Made by a program: the position numbers and the translations under genes
The notes under the pieces: model-generated
Databases searched by the model: none
Told to the model about the DNA's origin: nothing
Seen by the model: only the letters and a program-made list of their open reading frames with translations
NCBI RefSeq assembly: GCF_051960575.1
Contig: NZ_JBQCEE010000266.1
Span: 1 to 11,052 of the forward strand
DNA: 11,052 nt
From: JBQCEE01 sp051960575
GTDB lineage: Bacteria; Actinomycetota; Actinomycetes; Mycobacteriales; Jatrophihabitantaceae
Direction of reading: 5' to 3'
Part shown: positions 6,356 to 11,052 of the stretch, one piece after another
How the letters are laid out: the number at the start of each line of letters is the position of its first letter
Numbering within the stretch: the first letter of the stretch is position 1

Positions 6356-8781
6356 GAGGCTTCTCCGAGGCGGTAGACGGTGACGGTGCCGGGGGTCGCG
6401 GCGACGAGGTGGGGGCTGAGCCGCGCGGCGAGATCGGGGTAGAAGTCGAGCCACCAGGCGCACGGCGCCGGGAGGGCGAGGTAGTCGGCGCCCGCGCGCC
6501 GGGCGGCGTCGAGGCGGGCGAGGGCGTCGGCGCCGTCGGCCGGGTGCTCGCCGGCCCACACGCCGTCGGGCATCGCCGGGAAGTGCCGGCCGCGGCGCCC
6601 GGGGAGGTCGAGCAGCTCGTCGTCGCCGTGGCTGACCACGGCGACCGTCGCGCCCTCGGGCACGGCCGCGGCGATCGCCAGGCGTGCGCGGTCGCGTAGC
6701 CGCACGTAGTCGGGGTCGACGTGCCGCTCGTGCGGTGTCCAGGGCTCGCCCCACTTCGCCTCGAACCGCGCCCGGTTCGCGTCGAACAGCGCGCCGTAGC
6801 GGCCGTCGGCGGCGAGCAGGCCCAGCGTGGCCTCACCGAAGTGGTGGACGAAGACGGCCGGGTCGCACACGACGCGGTAGCCCGCCGCGCGCACGCGGCG
6901 GCTGTAGTCGTCGTCCTCGAACAGTCCGAGCTCGAACCGCTCGTCGAGCGCGCCGACCTCGTCGCGCACCGAGCGCCGCATGGCTGCGCAGAACAGGGTG
7001 GCGACCTCGATGTCGAACGGCTCACCGGATCGCCGCGCGGCGAAGGCACGCAGCTCGCCGTAGGTGTCGTAGTCGGCCGGCACCTCGGCGGCGTTGCCGC
7101 AGCGGTTCGTGGTCGGGCCGACGAGCCCGACGAGCGGGTCGGCCAGCCGCGCCCGAAGCGCGGTCAGCCAGCCGGGCGTGACGACGACGTCGTTGTTCAG
7201 CACGACGAGCACGGGTGCCGTGGCGACGCCCAACCCCTGGTTGACCGCCGGCGCGAAGCCGTGGTTGGTGTCGTTGCGGATCAGGCGCACCGCCCGGTTC
7301 CGCGCGGCCAGCGCGGCCAGGTAGCGCGCGGTCGGCTCGGCCGAACCGTTGTCGACGACGACGAGCTCGAACGCGCCGCTCGTGCTGGTCAGCACGCTCT
7401 CGAGCGCCAGCCGCGTGACGGCGAGGTTGTCGTGCACCGCGACGACGATGCTGGTGTCGGGCGTGCCCCGCACCACCGGCACGGTCGGCACCGGACGTGT
7501 CACCGCCACCTGCTCGGTGCGCGGGTCGAGCACCAGCGGACGCCGTGAGCGCGGGCGGAGATCGAGGTCGGCGGGCAGCACCGTCGGTGCCGGCGCGCGG
7601 CGGCGGGACGGCACCGGCAGGTCGAGGTGCTCGAGCAGCGCGCCGAGCACGACGTCGTGGGCGAGGTGGTCACGCGCGATGGCCAGCGCCGCATGCCGGT
7701 GCTGCTTCTCGTCGGCCAGCACGGCGTCGAGCGCGGCGGCCGCGTCCTCCACATCTGTGAAGGGAAGCAGGCCCGCACCGGTCGGCAGGGCGGCGCCGAA
7801 GCCGGTGTCCTGCATGACCACCGGGCGGCCGGCGGCGAGGTAGGCCGCGCTGCGCTCGCTGAACCAGCCGCTGCGGAAGCGCACGTTCTGGTCCTTCGCC
7901 ACGGTGAACTCGCCGCGGGAGCCGATGACGTAGGCACGGTAGGCCTCGGCGTCGGACGACACGTCGAGGCCGTGCCGCACGCGCCACCCGTGCTGCTCGA
8001 GCAGTGCGCGGTCGGCGGGCTCGTAGCTGGACAGCGCCAGTTCGAGCCGCGCCCGGGTGCGGCCCGGCAGGTCGAGCAGCTTCAGGAACTCGTGATGCTT
8101 GCTCCACGTGTACCGCTCGCCGCGGAAGGTCAGCTCGCGCCACGGCTGCCGCCAGTTGCCGACGGTCGTGAACGGCGCGTCGTGCGGGTCGGCGTCGTTG
8201 ACCCACTGGTCGAGCAGCACCGGCTGCACGGTCGGCACGAACGGGTGACGGGCGGTCAGCGGCAGCCGGCAGTCGGCGTTGCCGTGGTTGAGGGCCCAGG
8301 TGAACAACGCGCTGTGGGCGTCGACGAACTCGATCGCGCGGGCGTCGTGGCGGTCGAGTTCGAGCTCGAGCTGCACCGGGTCGGTGTTGAGCAGCACGAG
8401 GCGTCCGGTGGCGGTGTGCTCGGGACGAGGCAGCGTGCCGCCGTGCAGATTCACGATCACCGCGGCTTCGCGGTACACGCGGCGCAGGTGCGCCTCCGTC
8501 ATGCCGTACACCCGGCCGTCCGAGTGCAGCGCATGCAGGGCCCAACGCCCGTTGAGGCCGAGTCGCCGGGTGAAGGCGTCGAGGAAGGCCGCCGCGGTGG
8601 CGCTGCCGTCGTCGTCCGGGCCGACGAACATCGACGGTGTGCGTGCGTGAGCCTCGACGTAGTAGGTCTCGTAGCCGAGCCGTTCGAAGCCGAGCAGGTA
8701 CTGGCTCACCTGCCAGAGCACGCCGCCGACCGGCATCTTCGTCAGCATGCCGAGCAGCACCAGCTTGGGTCGTCCGATCAT
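6352..8781 (-). CDS. Dual-domain glycosyltransferase (GT-B + GT2) with shared C-terminal module
   Basis: This 809-aa soluble protein has three parts. Residues about 1-385 are a GT-B-type glycosyltransferase. It opens with a strand KLVLLGMLTKMPVGGVLW, and near its end has RFRSGWFSERSAAYLAAGRP (301-320) followed by VVMQDTGF, a donor-side signature seen in an otherwise uncharacterised GT-B group. Residues about 442-655 are an intact GT2: VVVDNGSAEP at 474, the metal site NND at 529-531, and EDDDYSRR at 622-629 before AAGYRVVCDP. Residues about 697-805 are the shared alpha/beta module. The ATG at 8781 has GAGGAG 8 bases upstream and overlaps the exporter stop as ATGA; its own TGA overlaps the sulfotransferase ATG. 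It should add at least two sugars in the cytoplasm to the same product as its neighbours. Specificities cannot be read from sequence. Confidence 0.9.
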   Translation of the reverse strand: MIGRPKLVLLGMLTKMPVGGVLWQVSQYLLGFERLGYETYYVEAHARTPSMFVGPDDDGSATAAAFLDAFTRRLGLNGRWALHALHSDGRVYGMTEAHLRRVYREAAVIVNLHGGTLPRPEHTATGRLVLLNTDPVQLELELDRHDARAIEFVDAHSALFTWALNHGNADCRLPLTARHPFVPTVQPVLLDQWVNDADPHDAPFTTVGNWRQPWRELTFRGERYTWSKHHEFLKLLDLPGRTRARLELALSSYEPADRALLEQHGWRVRHGLDVSSDAEAYRAYVIGSRGEFTVAKDQNVRFRSGWFSERSAAYLAAGRPVVMQDTGFGAALPTGAGLLPFTDVEDAAAALDAVLADEKQHRHAALAIARDHLAHDVVLGALLEHLDLPVPSRRRAPAPTVLPADLDLRPRSRRPLVLDPRTEQVAVTRPVPTVPVVRGTPDTSIVVAVHDNLAVTRLALESVLTSTSGAFELVVVDNGSAEPTARYLAALAARNRAVRLIRNDTNHGFAPAVNQGLGVATAPVLVVLNNDVVVTPGWLTALRARLADPLVGLVGPTTNRCGNAAEVPADYDTYGELRAFAARRSGEPFDIEVATLFCAAMRRSVRDEVGALDERFELGLFEDDDYSRRVRAAGYRVVCDPAVFVHHFGEATLGLLAADGRYGALFDANRARFEAKWGEPWTPHERHVDPDYVRLRDRARLAIAAAVPEGATVAVVSHGDDELLDLPGRRGRHFPAMPDGVWAGEHPADGADALARLDAARRAGADYLALPAPCAWWLDFYPDLAARLSPHLVAATPGTVTVYRLGEAS
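6360..6366 (-). promoter_or_regulatory. Ribosome binding site GGAGAAG for the sulfotransferase
   Basis: GGAGAAG on the minus strand, with GGAG 7 bases before the ATG at 6355, supports this start over the open upstream extension that reaches 6754. Confidence 0.75.
6367..6693 (-). repeat. Shared alpha/beta module, C-terminal copy in the 809-aa protein
   Basis: Residues about 697-805 contain ATVAVVSHGDDELLDLPGRR, GRHFPAMPDGVWAGEHPAD, ALARLDAARRAGADYLALPA and CAWWLDFYPDLAARL, then TVTVYRL. Aligned by eye with the 1286-aa protein's copy, the shared positions include a strand ending before GD, LLDLPGR, HFP, G-W-x-G-x-HPAD, a helix ending RxxGA, LP, and WWL-x2-Y-x2-L. This copy sits at the very C-terminus, after the GT2 domain, so the module is an independent unit rather than part of one catalytic fold. 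Confidence 0.8.
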
Positions 8782-10661
8782 CCGGCGAGCTCCTCGTCGA
8801 GCGCCGGCGGGCGGGCGACCAGCAGACCGTGGGTGTCGGGCGCGGCGGGCGGGCGCTTCCGCGCGCGGGTCTGCGCCGTCCAGAGCTGCCGGTAGAGGCC
8901 ATCCCGCTCGACCAGGTCGTCGTGCCCGCCGGCCTGTTCGAGCCGACCGTGGTTCAGCACGAGGATCTGGTCGGCGTGCCGGATGGTCGACAGGCGGTGC
9001 GCCACCATGATCGTCGTCCGGCCCTCCATGAGCCGGTCGAGCGCGTCGAGGATGACCTCCTCCGTGCGCGAGTCGATCGACGACGTCGGCTCGTCGAGGA
9101 TCAGGATCGGCGCATCACGCAGGAAGGCCCGCGCGATCGAGATGCGTTGCCGCTCGCCGCCGCTGATCTTGACGCCGCGCTCGCCGAGCAGGGTGTCGTA
9201 GCCCTTCGGCAGCTTCATGATGAAGTCGTGCGCGTTGGCCGCCTTCGCCGCTCGCTCGATGTCGGCCTGCTGCGCGTAGAGCCAGCCGTAGCGGATGTTG
9301 TCGGCGATGGTGCCGGAGAAGAGCACCGGCTCCTGCAGCACGATGCTGAACTGGTCGCGCAGCGACTCGAGGGCGAGGTCGTCGACCGGGATGCCGTCGA
9401 GCAGCACGCGTCCGGACGACGGGTCGTAGAGCCGCGGCAGCAGGCTGGTGAGCGTCGTCTTGCCGGCACCGGTGGGCCCGACGAGCGCGACGGACGACCC
9501 GGCCGGCACCGTGAACGACACGTCGCGGATGACGCCCTCGCGGGTGGCGTAGTCGAAGCTCACGTGGTCGAACGTCAGCTCGCCGCGGGCGCGGCCGATC
9601 GTCGTGGCGGTCGGCTTCTCCTGCACGTCGATCGGGGTGTCGAGCAGGGTGAGCGCGTGGTCGAACTCGGTCCACCACATCTGGTAGTAGGTGAGTGAGT
9701 TGGTCAGCTGCTCGAGCGGCTGGTACACCGCGGCGACGTACGCGAGCACCACGGTGAGCTGGCCGAGGGTGAGGTCGTGGTGCAGCACGCGGTAGGCGCC
9801 GACACCGAGCACCGCGGCGGTGCCGCAGGCGGTGATGAGGTTGACGATGAGGCTGAAGACCGTCTGGTGCACCGTGACCCGCACCCGGGCGTCGACGGCC
9901 TGATTGCCCTGGCGCCGGAAGCGGTCGTACTCGTGCCGCTCGCGGCCGAACGAGACGATCACGCGGTACATGGCCAGCACCTCGTGCACGATCGACAGGC
10001 TCTGCCCCTCGAGCTCGCGCACCTTCTGCAGGTCGGGGTCGATGCGGTCGGCGTAGTAGCGCGTCGAGTACACGATGATCGGCACCACGCCGAGCGCGAC
10101 GAGGGCGAGCACCGGGTCGATCGTCCAGGCGATGAAGGCCATGCCGAGCACGGTCAGGATCGACTGGCCGAACTCGGGCAGGCCGGTGAGGATCTGCCCG
10201 ATCGCACCCGACTGGTTGTTGACCTTGTAGAGGATGACGCCCGACTTGTTCTCGTCGTGGAACGACGGCGAGAGTCTCAACACATGTTGGAACATGCGGG
10301 CACGCAGGTCGAGGATGACCTTCAGGTGGATGCTGGTCATCAGGTACTCGTTCACGACCGAGAACGCGCCGCTCAACAACGTGACGCCCACACTCGCGAC
10401 GACGGCCGTGACGATGAGCGTGATCTTGCCGTCGCCGACGAAGCCCGGCACCCACCACGGCGCCGGGTGGCTGCCCAGCACGGTGTCGATGACGAGGGCG
10501 AGCGGCCACGGCGTCGCGAACGACAGCGCGGCCAGCAGCGCGGTGATGGCTACTGCGCCACCCGCCTGCTGCTTGTACGGACGCAGGTACGGCAGTGCTC
10601 GCGGCAGGTGCCGCCAGCCCCGGCTCAGGGCGTCATCACCCTGCTTCCGGCGCAACCTCAC
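8778..10661 (-). CDS. ABC exporter, fused membrane and ATPase domains (MsbA/PglK type)
   Basis: This is a 627-aa half-transporter that should work as a dimer in the cytoplasmic membrane. After a basic N-terminus, hydrophobic segments lie near residues 35-60, 80-105, 163-180, 182-200, 268-290 and 298-316, the six expected helices. The ATPase domain starts near 360: Walker A GPTGAGKTT (395-403), Q-loop Q443 in VLQEP, signature ISGGERQR (499-506), Walker B ILILDEPTSSID (519-530), and switch H555 in VAHRLS. All catalytic residues are present; the signature reads ISGGE where LSGGQ is commonest. The GTG start at 10661 has AGGAGG 4 bases upstream and overlaps the previous stop as GTGA. A tail of about 30 residues after 597 is proline- and arginine-rich. 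Placed first among glycan enzymes, it probably flips a lipid-linked glycan or exports the product; a drug exporter cannot be excluded by sequence alone. Confidence 0.93.
   Translation of the reverse strand: MRLRRKQGDDALSRGWRHLPRALPYLRPYKQQAGGAVAITALLAALSFATPWPLALVIDTVLGSHPAPWWVPGFVGDGKITLIVTAVVASVGVTLLSGAFSVVNEYLMTSIHLKVILDLRARMFQHVLRLSPSFHDENKSGVILYKVNNQSGAIGQILTGLPEFGQSILTVLGMAFIAWTIDPVLALVALGVVPIIVYSTRYYADRIDPDLQKVRELEGQSLSIVHEVLAMYRVIVSFGRERHEYDRFRRQGNQAVDARVRVTVHQTVFSLIVNLITACGTAAVLGVGAYRVLHHDLTLGQLTVVLAYVAAVYQPLEQLTNSLTYYQMWWTEFDHALTLLDTPIDVQEKPTATTIGRARGELTFDHVSFDYATREGVIRDVSFTVPAGSSVALVGPTGAGKTTLTSLLPRLYDPSSGRVLLDGIPVDDLALESLRDQFSIVLQEPVLFSGTIADNIRYGWLYAQQADIERAAKAANAHDFIMKLPKGYDTLLGERGVKISGGERQRISIARAFLRDAPILILDEPTSSIDSRTEEVILDALDRLMEGRTTIMVAHRLSTIRHADQILVLNHGRLEQAGGHDDLVERDGLYRQLWTAQTRARKRPPAAPDTHGLLVARPPALDEELAG
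8790..8795 (-). promoter_or_regulatory. Ribosome binding site GAGGAG for the 809-aa glycosyltransferase
   Basis: GAGGAG on the minus strand, 8 bases before the ATG at 8781 and inside the last codons of the ABC exporter gene. Confidence 0.75.
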
Positions 10662-11052
10662 GATGCCTCCTCGAAGAGTGCGGCCGGCAGTGTCCGCGCC
10701 CGCAGGGCGCCGGCCCCGGCGACGGCCAGGGCGACGGCCGCCACGCCGACCGCCGCGAGCGGTGCGAGCGCGGCCAGGACAACGACCGCGGCGAGCACGC
10801 CGGCGCCCGGCCCGCGCCGAAGCCTGGGCCGCATCCCGATCTGCACGTAGCCCACCGGGTGGCTGCTGGTGCGCAGTTCGCCCGCGATCAGCGGCGACAG
10901 CAGGGCGAGACCGTCGTGGTCGGCGAAGACGCCCGCGTCGACGACGCGGGTGCCGCGCCCGCGGACGTGCGCGACGACGGCCGCGGCGAGGTCGGCCCGC
11001 GCGCGGTCCTCGGCCACCAGCACCACCCCACCGCGCCGCCGGACGACCGGTG
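10658..11052 (-). CDS. C-terminal part of an unrecognised membrane-associated protein
   Basis: The frame is open to the right window edge and ends in TGA at 10660-10658, giving 130 visible residues with strong G/C third-position bias. The soluble part contains VVLVAEDRARADLAAAVVAH, then TRVVDAGVFADHDGLALLSP and SSHPVGYVQIGMRPRLRR. The first two look like strand-helix-strand elements of an alpha/beta fold. Visible residues about 83-116 are almost entirely small hydrophobic residues with one proline in the middle, which suggests two membrane helices forming a hairpin. A short tail ending FEEAS follows. I do not recognise the family. The GTGA overlap with the exporter places it in the same operon, so a role in the same membrane glycan pathway is an inference. 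Confidence 0.75.
   Translation of the reverse strand, partial: PVVRRRGGVVLVAEDRARADLAAAVVAHVRGRGTRVVDAGVFADHDGLALLSPLIAGELRTSSHPVGYVQIGMRPRLRRGPGAGVLAAVVVLAALAPLAAVGVAAVALAVAGAGALRARTLPAALFEEAS
10666..10672 (-). promoter_or_regulatory. Ribosome binding site GAGGAGG for the ABC exporter
   Basis: GAGGAGG on the minus strand ends 4 bases before the GTG at 10661. The spacing is short but the match to the 16S tail is strong, and it supports a GTG start in the GTGA overlap. Confidence 0.7.

Noticed and set aside
4115..6376. 753-codon open frame on the plus strand opposite the sulfotransferase
   Set aside because: It is low-complexity, rich in R, G, V and H, with no motif; it mirrors the GC-rich coding strand of a gene with intact PAPS-binding motifs.
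6356..6754. 133-codon N-terminal extension of the sulfotransferase
   Set aside because: It is an arginine-rich shadow of the 809-aa protein's C-terminal module. The ATG at 6355 leads directly into the P-loop strand, where sulfotransferases normally begin.
8059..8079. Possible fourth copy of the shared module, from a second LLDLPGR in the 809-aa protein (residues 235-241)
   Set aside because: Only these seven residues match. The flanking sequence has no GD strand before it and no HFP, HPAD or WWL motifs after it, so it looks like coincidence within the GT-B domain.
7627..8895. 422-codon open frame on the plus strand opposite the 809-aa protein
   Set aside because: It crosses the junction of two well-supported minus-strand genes and shows no domain or ribosome binding site that would compete with them.
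9777..10850. 357-codon open frame on the plus strand opposite the ABC exporter
   Set aside because: It is histidine- and arginine-rich antisense sequence; the exporter on the other strand has every expected ATPase motif.

Overview
The window looks like part of a cell-surface glycan locus from a high-GC actinomycete-type bacterium. By eye the sequence is about 70% G+C with strong G/C preference at third codon positions. It is tightly packed, GTG is used as a start, and the protein families are ones common in Actinomycetota. I cannot name the genus. I see no tRNA, rRNA, CRISPR array, insertion sequence or transposase.

Layout: bases 1-138 (+ strand) are the last 45 codons of a gene that enters from the left, possibly a glycosyltransferase. 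Bases 139-212 are the only non-coding gap, and a long imperfect hairpin fills most of it. From 213 to the right edge everything is one minus-strand operon, read right to left. Its order is: the C-terminal part of an unrecognised membrane-associated protein (11052-10658), an ABC exporter (10661-8778), a two-glycosyltransferase protein of 809 aa (8781-6352), a sulfotransferase fusion protein of 761 aa (6355-4070), and a 1286-aa protein carrying three glycosyltransferase domains (4073-213). All four junctions are identical 4-base ATGA or GTGA overlaps, and each downstream start has a clear Shine-Dalgarno sequence. The operon promoter must lie beyond the right edge.

How the genes may work together (inference): the two large glycosyltransferase proteins would build a glycan on the cytoplasmic side of the membrane, the sulfotransferase would add sulfate from PAPS, and the half-size ABC exporter would flip or export the product or its lipid-linked precursor. 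A sulfated surface glycan or glycolipid is the simplest reading, but no sugar or lipid acceptor can be deduced.

The most interesting signal is a roughly 100-115-residue alpha/beta module present once in each of the three consecutive non-transporter proteins. It is clear in the 809-aa and 1286-aa proteins and divergent in the sulfotransferase. The sulfotransferase, and probably the 1286-aa protein, also carry decayed GT2-like domains that have lost the metal-binding acidic residues, which suggests non-catalytic binding or scaffolding parts.
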